DNA from: JAXMHN01 sp964578605
GTDB lineage: Bacteria; Verrucomicrobiota; Verrucomicrobiia; Limisphaerales; SIBE01
Direction of reading: 5' to 3'
Assembly: GCA_964578605.1 (NCBI GenBank)
Contig: CAZODO010000008.1
Span: 1 to 64,000 of the forward strand
DNA: 64,000 nucleotides
Shown: positions 26,525-34,430 of the stretch, in pieces
Numbering within the stretch: the stretch's first letter is position 1
How the letters are laid out: each line of letters opens with the position of its first letter
Made by a program: the position numbers and the translations under genes
Notes under the pieces: model-generated
The model's database searches: none
What the model was told of the DNA's origin: nothing
What the model saw: the letters and a program-made list of their open reading frames with translations, nothing else

Positions 26525-27271
26525 ATCCGAAGTCCGAAGGCCGAGATCCGAAAGAAGACCGAGATCCGAAAGGCCCGAAAGAAATCCGAAGCGCCAATCC
26601 GAAAACCGAAACAGGCTCCGAGAACGAGATGCGAAAAGAAACGCCAGACTCCGTCCGCGATTACAGGTCGGTGGAGGGAGACTGTGCACTCGAGTCGAAT
26701 TGTTCAGAATGGCCATCTTGGAGCGGCGAGGCGGATAGCGGCTTTAGCCTTCACGAGGGGCCAGGAGGACCTCCTCCGCGCAACCTCATGGAACGGACGG
26801 CGGAGTTCGGCGAGGCGTTGATTCGGTTCGCCAAACGAGTGCCCCGTGGAGCGGAACATCCGGAGAACAACCGGCTGATCGATCAGTTGGTGGGCGCGGG
26901 AACAAGCATCGGGGCCAATTATTGCGAAGCTGATGATGCGGTGTCTGGTAAGGATTTCAAAAACAAGATCGGGATTTGCCGGAAGGAATCGAAGGAAACA
27001 ATGTTTTTCCTTCGCATGATCGCCGCGTCAGAAGAGTCGTTGGCCAGCGAGGCGCGCATGCTGTGGCGGGAAGCGAAGGAACTCAACCTGATCTTCGGCT
27101 CAATCTGGCGAAAGCAATGAACGCGTGAACTCCGAGCACCGAAATCCAAACAGCCCAAACGAAGGCCTGAGCGCGAGGTCCGAAGCTTTCAAACTCGGCC
27201 AATTCCTTCGTCGTTCGGAAATCGCAATTCGGACTTCTTTCGGTCCTCGGAATTCGGATTTCGGATTTGAC
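26525..27271. mobile_element. inserted element: four-helix-bundle gene between TTCGG-rich inverted ends
   Basis: The left end (26523-26610) is a string of AATCCGAAGTCCGAAGGCCG-like words. The right end (about 27205-27271), read in reverse, is AAATCCGAAATCCGAATTCC and continues with GACCGAAAGAAGTCCGA, matching the left end's GACCGAGATCCGAAAG pattern. Between them lies one gene for a 23S intervening-sequence-type four-helix-bundle protein. The unit splits an otherwise compact operon right after the aldehyde dehydrogenase stop and right before the next BMC-P start. No transposase is encoded. Confidence 0.6.
26629..27120 (+). CDS. four-helix-bundle protein (23S rRNA intervening-sequence family)
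   Basis: The conserved core starts near residue 54 (MERTAEFGEALIRFAKRVPR) and contains the family signature LVGAGTSIGANYCEADDA, KNKIGICRKESKETMFFLRM and ends ELNLIFGSIWRK. These proteins form four-helix bundles related to the diversity-generating-retroelement protein Avd and are often encoded in insertions within 23S rRNA genes. Their molecular role is unknown. The first 53 residues look non-conserved, so the true start may be ATG at 26788 (111 residues). The gene has no obvious link to the microcompartment and appears to be carried by the flanking repeats. Confidence 0.8.
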   Translation: MRKETPDSVRDYRSVEGDCALESNCSEWPSWSGEADSGFSLHEGPGGPPPRNLMERTAEFGEALIRFAKRVPRGAEHPENNRLIDQLVGAGTSIGANYCEADDAVSGKDFKNKIGICRKESKETMFFLRMIAASEESLASEARMLWREAKELNLIFGSIWRKQ

Positions 27272-27273
27272 AA

Positions 27274-27552
27274 ATGTTTTTAGCGCGTGTCGAAGGCAAC
27301 GTGGTGGCGACTCGGAAGCATCCAAGCTTCGAAGGCTGGCGCTTGGTCATTTGCCAGCCGATCGATGGTTTGGGGGCGGCCGAAGGCGCGCCTCAAGTCG
27401 CGATCGACGCACACGGCGCGGGCTTGCACCAGCGTGTTATCATTTCGTCTGACGGCATGGCGGCGCGGAAAGCCGTTGGCGACGACAAGAGCCCGGCCCG
27501 CTGGATGATTATCGGGATCGTGGACGACATCGGAGAGGAAGTGTCCGTATGA
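27274..27552 (+). CDS. BMC-P (EutN/CcmL) pentameric vertex protein
   Basis: The 92-residue product begins MFLARVEGNVVATRKHPSF and ends MIIGIVDDIGEEVSV. It is a standard-length BMC-P. Its ATG overlaps by a few bases the right end of the inserted element (GGATTTGACAAATG), so its translation may have been affected by the insertion. It overlaps the next gene by 4 bp. Confidence 0.92.
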   Translation: MFLARVEGNVVATRKHPSFEGWRLVICQPIDGLGAAEGAPQVAIDAHGAGLHQRVIISSDGMAARKAVGDDKSPARWMIIGIVDDIGEEVSV

Positions 27553-27854
27553 AGCTGGGAACCGTCATCGGTCGCGTCACGCTGAGCGAAGCGGTGCCCG
27601 CGTTGCGCGGAGCGCGTTGGCTGATCGTGAGCCCGTTCACACGGGAGCACTTCCAGCAGGGTGCAACCACTCCGCCGGGGATGAGCAAGGACCCGAGCCT
27701 GATTGTTTACGATACCCTTGGCGGCAGCACCGGCCATACGATTGGATACGTTGAAGGACGCGAAGCCGCTCAACCCTTTGACCAACCGACTCCCATCGAT
27801 GCCATCAACGCCGCCTTGGTTGACGAGATATTCTACAGTCCATTCAAACCATGA
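27549..27854 (+). CDS. BMC-P (EutN/CcmL) pentameric vertex protein
   Basis: The 101-residue product (MKLGTVIGRVTLSEAVPALR, IVYDTLGGSTGHTIGYVEG, DAINAALVDEIFY) is a divergent BMC-P of the kind found as the third vertex protein of PVM loci. It is translationally coupled to both neighbours by ATGA overlaps (27549-27552 and 27851-27854). Confidence 0.88.
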   Translation: MKLGTVIGRVTLSEAVPALRGARWLIVSPFTREHFQQGATTPPGMSKDPSLIVYDTLGGSTGHTIGYVEGREAAQPFDQPTPIDAINAALVDEIFYSPFKP

Positions 27855-28903
27855 AAACAGTCCTGAGCGCCAGAGATATCGAAGACATGCTCCGCGACGG
27901 CAAAGACCTTGCCGGCATCCCCGACGACGCCATCCTGACGCCGTCCGCTCGCGATCTGCTGCGGGACGCATCGGCGCGCGCCACCAACGGCGCCCTGACC
28001 CGACCGGCTGTCTCCGGCCCGGCGCCTTCCGCCCCTCCGAAGAACGTCACGGCGAAGAGTTCCAGGCAAGAGATTGAAGCCTTTTTCAATTCACCGCCGA
28101 TTCACACGCTGAAAGAGCAGATTTGCGATCTTGGGCGGCGCCTTTGGCAGCGCGCGTATGTGGATGGCAACGGCGGGAACCTGGCGATTCGAGTTGGCGA
28201 AGATATTGTTCTCTGCACGCCGACCCTCGTTTCCAAGGGCTTCATGCGCCCCGAAGATATGTGCCTGGTCGATCTTGAGGGCAACCAGCTGGCTGGGGTC
28301 AAGAAGCGCACCAGCGAGATCCTGATGCATCTCCAGATTATGAAACGGCAACCCAAAGCCCTCGCGACGGTGCATTGCCATCCTCCCTACAGCACCGGGT
28401 TCGCGGTGGCTGGCATCGCGCCGCCCACATGCATGATCCCCGAGTTCGAAGTCTTCTGTGCGGTCGCCGTGGCGCCTTACCGGACGCCAGGCACGCCCGA
28501 GATGGGGAAGTTGGTGGCGGATTTGGCCGGTGAGCACAACACGATCCTGATGGCGAACCACGGCGTTGTGACCTGGAGCCACGTGGGCCTGGAAGATGCC
28601 TATTTTAAAATGGAGATTCTCGAAGCTTACTGCCGCACCGTCCTGGTTGCCTCCCAACTCGGCAAGCCGGTCAATACCATGACTCCGGCGCAGTTGCAGG
28701 ACCTGCTCCGGATCAAGCAGGGCATGGGCATTCCCGACCCGCGCCACGGGCTCAAGGAATGTGAACTGTGCGACAACGACGATTGGCGCCCCGGCGTCAC
28801 CTGCGCGATCCCGGCCAAAACGGTGCCGGTGGCCAGTCTTGATCCGGACACGGAAGCGGCGGTGCAAGTCATCACCGACCAGATCCTCTCCCGAATGAAG
28901 TAA
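27851..28903 (+). CDS. class II aldolase (fuculose/rhamnulose-1-phosphate type) with targeting extension
   Basis: Known PVM enzymes of this group split fuculose- or rhamnulose-1-phosphate to DHAP and lactaldehyde. Residues 1-75 form an extension with a helix (SARDIEDMLRDGKDLAG) and a Pro/Ala linker, likely an encapsulation signal. The catalytic domain shows the active-site Glu region KRTSEILMHLQI, zinc histidines in TVHCHPPYSTG and NHGVVTW. The C-terminal 90 residues contain CELCDNDDW, which could bind an extra metal. The gene is coupled to the BMC-P genes. Confidence 0.88.
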   Translation: MKTVLSARDIEDMLRDGKDLAGIPDDAILTPSARDLLRDASARATNGALTRPAVSGPAPSAPPKNVTAKSSRQEIEAFFNSPPIHTLKEQICDLGRRLWQRAYVDGNGGNLAIRVGEDIVLCTPTLVSKGFMRPEDMCLVDLEGNQLAGVKKRTSEILMHLQIMKRQPKALATVHCHPPYSTGFAVAGIAPPTCMIPEFEVFCAVAVAPYRTPGTPEMGKLVADLAGEHNTILMANHGVVTWSHVGLEDAYFKMEILEAYCRTVLVASQLGKPVNTMTPAQLQDLLRIKQGMGIPDPRHGLKECELCDNDDWRPGVTCAIPAKTVPVASLDPDTEAAVQVITDQILSRMK

Positions 28904-28929
28904 CCCTTTGCTCGGAGTTCGAAACGGAC

Positions 28930-29856
28930 ATGAAAGTCACGATTATCGGCGGCGGCGGGCGGGTCGGTTCCTGCGCAGCCTACGCGCTGCAATGCTCGGG
29001 ATTGGTTTCGGAAATCCAGATCCTCGATGCCAATCAGGCGATGGCTGAGGGCGAGGCCCTCGATCTGCTCCATGGCAGCGCGTTTGCCGGAGATCAGCGA
29101 ATCTACGCCGGTGACTACTGCCGCGCGGCAAACAGCGACCTCTTCCTCATTACCGCGGGCTTGCGCCGAAAGCCTGACGAATCCCGGCTCGACCTGATCA
29201 ACCGCAACGTCGCGCTTTTCGTTCAGATCCTCGACAGCATCAAGTCCGCCGGCTTGCGCGACAGCGCGCAAGTCTTCGTGGTCTCCAACCCGGTCGACAT
29301 CCTCACGCAACTGGCGGTGCAACGGCTTGGTTTGCCATGGCAACAGGTTTACGGGCTGGGCACGATGCTGGACACGGCGCGATTCAGTTCGTTCATTGCC
29401 GAGGAGTTGAAGCTCGCGCCCACCCAAGTGAAGGCGCTCATTCTTGGCGAGCATGGCGATTCGATGATCCCCGTGTGGTCGAGCGCGACCGCCAACGGTT
29501 TGCCGCTCACCGGCTGGCCTGAGTGCAGCCCGGGCTTTCAATCCGCCCTTTTCGAGCGCACCCGGGGCAGCGGGGCGGAGGTGATCAAGAAGAAGGGCGG
29601 TGCCGGATGGGCCGTGGGGATTGCGATCCGCGACGTCGTTCACGCCGTCCTCCTCAACAAGAAGGCGTTGCTGCCGGTCTCTTCGCTCGTGCAAGGCGCT
29701 TACGATATTCGGGACATCTGCCTCAGCGTCCCAAGCGTGGTCGGGCGCGGCGGCGTCGAGAAACACGTCGAAATCAAGCTCTGGCCCAAGGAACTCATGG
29801 GTCTGCAAGCGTCGTTCCGCGCGCTGAAAGATACCCTGGCCAAGGTAAAAGCGTAA
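28930..29856 (+). CDS. lactate/malate dehydrogenase family enzyme
   Basis: The 308-residue protein has the NAD fold GGGGRVGSCAAYAL, Asp in ILDANQAMAEGEALDL, substrate Arg in RKPDESR, VVSNPVDILT and the catalytic histidine in LGEHGDS. In PVM compartments an LDH homologue is proposed to reduce lactaldehyde to 1,2-propanediol and so recycle NADH. The specificity loop reads TAGLRRKPDESR: Arg sits where lactate dehydrogenases have Gln, as in malate dehydrogenases. The true substrate is therefore open. It follows the aldolase by 26 bp. Confidence 0.87.
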   Translation: MKVTIIGGGGRVGSCAAYALQCSGLVSEIQILDANQAMAEGEALDLLHGSAFAGDQRIYAGDYCRAANSDLFLITAGLRRKPDESRLDLINRNVALFVQILDSIKSAGLRDSAQVFVVSNPVDILTQLAVQRLGLPWQQVYGLGTMLDTARFSSFIAEELKLAPTQVKALILGEHGDSMIPVWSSATANGLPLTGWPECSPGFQSALFERTRGSGAEVIKKKGGAGWAVGIAIRDVVHAVLLNKKALLPVSSLVQGAYDIRDICLSVPSVVGRGGVEKHVEIKLWPKELMGLQASFRALKDTLAKVKA

Positions 29857-29863
29857 TCTAGCA

Positions 29864-31171
29864 ATGACCAAATCCCTCGAACTCAAGCTCACGGAAATCA
29901 AAGCGAACCCGAAGTCCCGCGCCTTCATCATCGCGGACGCCAAGGATGCGGACATGGCTTTTGGGGTGCGGGCGACCGGGCCGCGTTCCTACCTGGCACG
30001 TCACGGCGCGCGCCCGGCGCAATTCTCGCCCGAGGTCTGGACGCGCGACGAGTTTGGCTTCCGCAGTCTGCCCGAGTTCCTGGATATCATCCGCGAGGTC
30101 GTGCACCAGGGATTGGTGGACATCATGCTCATGTCCGCCTACGTCAACGAACAGCTTACGATTAAGGAAGGGCTCTTCCGGGACTCGCATGTGACCCCTG
30201 CCGCGCGCGCCAACGACACCACGGACGTCTGGGTGATTCGCCATGGCTGTTATACCCGCGAAGCCTCGCAACCTTTTCGCACCGCGAGCATCGACCATAT
30301 CCAGTGCGGGCAGGTCGAGTGCGACCGGCGCGAGCCTGAGCCCGTCTTTCCCGGCGCCAATCTTGGGCTGTACTCCATCACATTCGTTAACGACCTTGAC
30401 CAGGACCGCGAGACGCTGCTTTGGTACAAGCAGTTCCGTGAAGAGGCCGAGCGCAAGAAGTTCCAGCATTTCCTTGAAGTCTTCGATCCGAATGTCGATA
30501 GCGGCATTGCCCCGGGGAACATTGGCGAGTTCATCAACGACAACATCATCAGGCTGCTGGCGGGTGTCCCCGACTCCGGCCGGCCGCGCTTCTTGAAAAT
30601 TGTTTACCACGGTCCGAGGGCCATGGAAGAGCTCGCGCAGTACGATCCGAACCTGATCGTTGGAATCCTCGGCGGCAGCGCAGGCACCACTTATGATGCT
30701 TTCAGGCTGATCCATGACGCCCAAAAGTACGGCGCCCGCGTCGCCCTGTTCGGACGCAAGATCAACAACGCGGAGCATCAACTGGCCTTCATCGAAATGC
30801 TGCGCCTGGTCACGGAAAGCCGGCTTTCTCCGGAAGAGGCCGTCCGCGCTTACCATGGCCTGCTTCAAGCCAAGAACATCAAGCCGCACCGAACGCTGGA
30901 CGACGACCTTAAGCTGACCGACCTATCCATGAGTTACGATGGCAGCGCCGCCCGGCGCGCCACCGCATCGATTCAGAACAACCCCTTGGCAGCTCAAAAG
31001 CCCGGCGGCGCCGCCATTGGCGCGCAGCCCGCGCAGGCCGCCACCCACGGGTCCGCATCTTCAAACGGCGCTTGGCCTGTCCGTCCGGACGGTTCTCCCG
31101 ATTTTAGCAAGATGGATTCCGTCCAGCGCCAGGCCTACGACCAGGCGCGCCTCACCCGCCGTTTCGGTTAA
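29864..31171 (+). CDS. PVM microcompartment-associated protein, TIM-barrel aldolase-like, unknown function
   Basis: This 435-residue protein ends the operon, 7 bp after the dehydrogenase. Segments such as FLDIIREVVHQGLVDIMLMS, FLKIVYHGPRAMEELAQYDP, VGILGGSAGTTYDAFRLIHD and KYGARVALFGRKINNAEHQL look like a phosphate-binding class I aldolase/TIM barrel. The last 60 residues are an Ala/Pro/Gly linker followed by SKMDSVQRQAYDQARLTRRF, a C-terminal amphipathic helix that could be an encapsulation peptide. I do not know its reaction; a second aldolase or isomerase acting on the sugar phosphate is possible. Confidence 0.7.
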   Translation: MTKSLELKLTEIKANPKSRAFIIADAKDADMAFGVRATGPRSYLARHGARPAQFSPEVWTRDEFGFRSLPEFLDIIREVVHQGLVDIMLMSAYVNEQLTIKEGLFRDSHVTPAARANDTTDVWVIRHGCYTREASQPFRTASIDHIQCGQVECDRREPEPVFPGANLGLYSITFVNDLDQDRETLLWYKQFREEAERKKFQHFLEVFDPNVDSGIAPGNIGEFINDNIIRLLAGVPDSGRPRFLKIVYHGPRAMEELAQYDPNLIVGILGGSAGTTYDAFRLIHDAQKYGARVALFGRKINNAEHQLAFIEMLRLVTESRLSPEEAVRAYHGLLQAKNIKPHRTLDDDLKLTDLSMSYDGSAARRATASIQNNPLAAQKPGGAAIGAQPAQAATHGSASSNGAWPVRPDGSPDFSKMDSVQRQAYDQARLTRRFG

Positions 31172-31550
31172 CCGCTTGGGTCGGCAGACAGCATCTTGAC
31201 GCTTCGAGACTGTTCGCCCAAGGCTCATCCGCTCTAAAGACGGTCGTCACTCGGTCAGGACCGTGTGACCACCGGGTGATGACCGGGTGTTGACCGTGTG
31301 GACGCCGGGAGCAGCGCGGCAGTTTCTGGAAGAAACCCTCCAAAAGCTGTCACTGACGCCACTTCATCCCCGGAACCCTCATTTTCTTCGGAGCGCCGGG
31401 TTGCAGTCGGCTTGCGGGCGCCGTTGGTTCGTGGCGGCGGCGAAAGATGAAGCCGGCTGCTAGCCGACACTCCTATTACAACACAATCTGAACACAATCC
31501 CGCTCACTAGACTTTTCCCGTCGTTCCTGTTCAATTCCCTCCGCGATACA
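31172..31550. other. intergenic region after the microcompartment operon
   Basis: It contains the 11-bp repeat array at 31234-31303 and no protein-like frame. It should also hold the promoter of the glycosyltransferase at 31551. Confidence 0.5.
31234..31303. repeat. head-to-head array of 11-bp repeats (array 3)
   Basis: Two reverse units (CTAAAGACGGT, CGTCACTCGGT) at 31234-31255 are followed, after four bases, by four forward units with exact 11-bp period at 31260-31303: ACCGTGTGACC, ACCGGGTGATG, ACCGGGTGTTG and ACCGTGTGGAC. The organisation matches the arrays at 18.5 kb and 40.4 kb, with a different repeat word. Confidence 0.7.
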
Positions 31551-32648
31551 ATGCGATTTCTGATGTTGAACTGGCGCGATCCTGATAATCCGCTGGCCGG
31601 GGGAGCGGAGCGGGTGACGCTGGGCTATCTCGCCGCTCTCGCCAAACGCGGGCATGAGGTATCCTGGTTCGCCTACACGTTCGACGGGGCGCCGCCGCGG
31701 GACGAGATGGACGGGGTGCAAATCGTGCGCGGCGGCGGGGTAGGATCGGCGATCGTCGAAGCGCGGCGATGGGTGCGCACTCAGAAGCCATTCGACCTTG
31801 TGATCGATCAGCATCACGGGGTGCCTTGGTTCGCGCCGTGGTGGTGCCGAACGAACTGCGTGGCCTACATCCATGAAGTGCTGGGACCGATTTGGGGGGC
31901 TTTCTACCGGTTTCCAATCAATGTCCTTGGCCCGGTGCAGGAGCGTTGGACCCATTGGCTCTATCGCGCGGTGCCCTTCTGGACCGCGTGTCCTTCCACG
32001 AAAACCGCCCTGCAGAGCGTCGGCGTGCGCTCGGTCACCTTGATTCCTTATGGCGTGCACACGGTGGCCATTCCGGAGTTGGAACCAAAGCCGCTGGATC
32101 TCCCGCTCCGCATTGTGGTGGTGTCCAGGCTGGCGCCGAATAAACGCGTGGACCACGCCATTGCCGCACTGCGGTGCCTGGTTCGCGACGGGATTGACGC
32201 TCGCCTGACGATTGTTGGCAGCGGCATTGTCGAAGAGTTGCTCCGGCAGTCGGTCAAAGACCTCGGGCTGGCTAAACACATCGTGTTCACTGGACCGCTG
32301 CCTGAGAAGGAAAAAGATGACCACTTGCGGCGCGCCCATCTCCTGTTGCATACCTCCATGCGCGAAGGCTGGGGCTTGAACGTGATCGAAGCGAACGCCA
32401 TGGGCACACCCGCCGTGGTCTACCCTGTCCCGGGCTTGATCGAGTCGACGCTGCACGAGCAGACCGGTGTCGTATCGAGCGCGGAAACGCCCGAATCGCT
32501 TGCGACGTCAATCAAAGCGGTTCTCAAGAGCCCGGAACGATACCAGTTCTACCGTCGCCAGGCTTGGGAACGTGCCAAGACCTACCACTGGGACCAGGTC
32601 TTGCCCGTCGCCTGCACGTGGTTGGAGGAGCAGGCGCGAAACCCATAG
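31551..32648 (+). CDS. GT4-family glycosyltransferase
   Basis: The 365-residue protein has a GT-B fold: an N-terminal acceptor domain (WRDPDNPLAGGAERVTLGYL, FDLVIDQHHGVPW) and a C-terminal nucleotide-sugar domain (VVVSRLAPNKRVDHAI, LTIVGSGIVEELL, LLHTSMREGWGLNVIEAN, MGTPAVVYPVPGL). The E-x7-E element typical of GT4 lies in REGWGLNVIEANAMG. It transfers a sugar to an unknown glycan and should be cytoplasmic. It converges with the radical SAM gene. Confidence 0.9.
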   Translation: MRFLMLNWRDPDNPLAGGAERVTLGYLAALAKRGHEVSWFAYTFDGAPPRDEMDGVQIVRGGGVGSAIVEARRWVRTQKPFDLVIDQHHGVPWFAPWWCRTNCVAYIHEVLGPIWGAFYRFPINVLGPVQERWTHWLYRAVPFWTACPSTKTALQSVGVRSVTLIPYGVHTVAIPELEPKPLDLPLRIVVVSRLAPNKRVDHAIAALRCLVRDGIDARLTIVGSGIVEELLRQSVKDLGLAKHIVFTGPLPEKEKDDHLRRAHLLLHTSMREGWGLNVIEANAMGTPAVVYPVPGLIESTLHEQTGVVSSAETPESLATSIKAVLKSPERYQFYRRQAWERAKTYHWDQVLPVACTWLEEQARNP

Positions 32649-32741
32649 CAGGGCGGGCCGGGCCAACCCGCGCGACCCCCAACCAGGAAAAAGGTGAGCA
32701 ATTTGTCACCATCAACTTCCCATTGGCCATCAGGCACTTGT

Positions 32742-32795
32742 GAATTCCAAGCGCTTGCTTCGGCCACGATGTAATACATTTGTTATAACGTCGCC
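32742..32795. repeat. intergenic element shared with 61999-62062
   Basis: CCAAGCGCTTG is followed 14 bp later by TGTAATACATTTGTTATAAC. Near 62 kb a copy reads TGTAATACAAATGTTATAAC with AAGCGCTTGGAAT on the other side. TGTAATACA-type half-sites are typical of ribbon-helix-helix antitoxin operators, so this may be a leftover operator. Confidence 0.5.
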
Positions 32796-32810
32796 AAGCC
32801 TGGCCCAGGA

Positions 32811-34349
32811 TCATCCGCCGGGCGGCGGGTCCCCAAGCAGCTTGCGCCGCAGCTTAATGCGCGCCATGGCTTCGACATTCTGACGCTGTTGAGAGCCAAA
32901 CTTCCGTTCCACCAGCGACAGATACTCGGGGCGCGTGAAGTAATTCTCCCAAGCCGCATCCCGGAACCTCAACACCTCGGCTGCGGTGCAATGCTTGGTC
33001 GGCAGCGGCTGGCTTTCATAGGAGAGAAAGGCGTATCCGGCGTAGGAATCGGGCAAAGGCCAGCCGTTCGCGCGCGCGGTATTGTACAGCGGGCTCCCCG
33101 GCAGGGCCTGGCACGGATACATATTCGCCATCTCGGTGTTCAATTCGAGGGCGAGATCGAGCGTTTGCTGCATCGTCTCCTTGGTGTCGTCGGGGAAACC
33201 GAAGATGTAATTCGAAATGATGTTGATGCCGCTGTCCTGGATCGTCTTGGCAACTTGCCGAATGTTCACCTCCTGGAACGAGCCTTTGGACACCTCGCGC
33301 CGGATCACCTGGCTTGCGGCCTCAACCCCGAGTGCCAGCCAATTCACCCCTGCGCGCCGGAACAGGTCCAGGTACTGCGGGCGCACCGTGTCGATGCGCG
33401 AGTAGGACCACATCCGAAGCTTCAAGCCCCGATCGACAATGCCCTGGAGCAGGGGTTCGAAATAGTTCTTGTTAAGAAAGAACATTTCATCGGAAATCCG
33501 GACGGTCTCGACTCCCATGCCGACTAGCTTTTCAAACTCGCGCAGCATGAATTCCGGCGACCAGAACCGCATATTGGGCGAATTCGCCGCGACGGTGCCA
33601 GGCGCGTTGTCGACCCGGTTCACGATGTTGATCATGCAGAAGTCGCATTTGAACTTGCAGCCGAGCGACGTGTAGATGGCAGCAAAAGGCGTCCGGAGAT
33701 CGTGGTTAAACTCCGCATGCCAGAAATGGGCGCGATACCGATCCAGCGGCTTCTTGTCGTAGGGCAACAGGTCCCAGGCGTATCCCGGCAAATCCTGGTC
33801 CATGCGGTCGCCCGGAACGACCTGTTCGGGCGGGTTAAGTTGGGGCTTGCCATTCCGCTTGTGGCCAATGCCGCGGACCTTGTCCAAGTCGTTCTTGAAG
33901 TCGGTGCGGAGCACGTTGTGCAAGGCGTACACGCCTTCGTTCAGGAGCACAAAGTCGATCTCGGGATGGGCCAGCACTTCCATCGGCAAAGCGCTCGTGT
34001 GGGAACCGGCAAAGCACGTGACGAATTCCGGGTGCAGTTCCTTGACGCGCCGGCACAGGGAGATGGCGCCGATCATGTTGGTCGTGCCCGAGTTCGGGTT
34101 CTGCCCGTAGACGACGAAGCAGATCAGGCGGGGGTTGGCTTCGCTAATCCGTCGCGCGGCGTCAGCCTCCCCAAGGCGCTCGGCGCCGCAATCCAGGATG
34201 GCGACCCCGAATCCTTTCGCCCGGCAACTCTGGGCAAGCAGAAGCGCCCACGTGGGCGGTTCAATGGCGGAAAAGTCCTTGCTCAGCTCTTGATAAGCCT
34301 GGGCAGACGAGTCGGCATTGACAAACAAGACGTCGAGTTTTCGGTCCAT
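32811..34349 (-). CDS. cobalamin-binding-domain radical SAM protein
   Basis: The 512-residue protein has an N-terminal B12-binding-type domain (about 1-160: PTWALLLAQSCRAKGFGVAI, CFAGSHTSALPMEVLAHPEI) and a radical SAM core with the cluster motif CKFKCDFC inside YTSLGCKFKCDFCMINIVNR. SAM-contact and barrel segments follow (ISDEMFFLNKNYFEPLL, WLALGVEAASQVIRREV, NYIFGFPDDTKETM). Such enzymes do methylations, ring contractions and similar steps on sugars, lipids or natural products. It lies 81 bp downstream of the DegT gene in the same direction, so it may act on the same sugar. Confidence 0.85.
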   Translation of the reverse strand: MDRKLDVLFVNADSSAQAYQELSKDFSAIEPPTWALLLAQSCRAKGFGVAILDCGAERLGEADAARRISEANPRLICFVVYGQNPNSGTTNMIGAISLCRRVKELHPEFVTCFAGSHTSALPMEVLAHPEIDFVLLNEGVYALHNVLRTDFKNDLDKVRGIGHKRNGKPQLNPPEQVVPGDRMDQDLPGYAWDLLPYDKKPLDRYRAHFWHAEFNHDLRTPFAAIYTSLGCKFKCDFCMINIVNRVDNAPGTVAANSPNMRFWSPEFMLREFEKLVGMGVETVRISDEMFFLNKNYFEPLLQGIVDRGLKLRMWSYSRIDTVRPQYLDLFRRAGVNWLALGVEAASQVIRREVSKGSFQEVNIRQVAKTIQDSGINIISNYIFGFPDDTKETMQQTLDLALELNTEMANMYPCQALPGSPLYNTARANGWPLPDSYAGYAFLSYESQPLPTKHCTAAEVLRFRDAAWENYFTRPEYLSLVERKFGSQQRQNVEAMARIKLRRKLLGDPPPGG

Positions 34350-34430
34350 AACTCCAAGTGTACGTTCCGCGGCAGCGTCCCTTTGCAGCGCCGCGCCTCC
34401 CCCCCCGGGGGCAGATCGTCCTTCAACCGC

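Noticed and set aside
26525..27271. Fragment of a 23S rRNA gene around the four-helix-bundle gene
   Set aside because: Flanks carry simple TTCGG-type repeats and protein genes of the compartment operon, not rRNA sequence.
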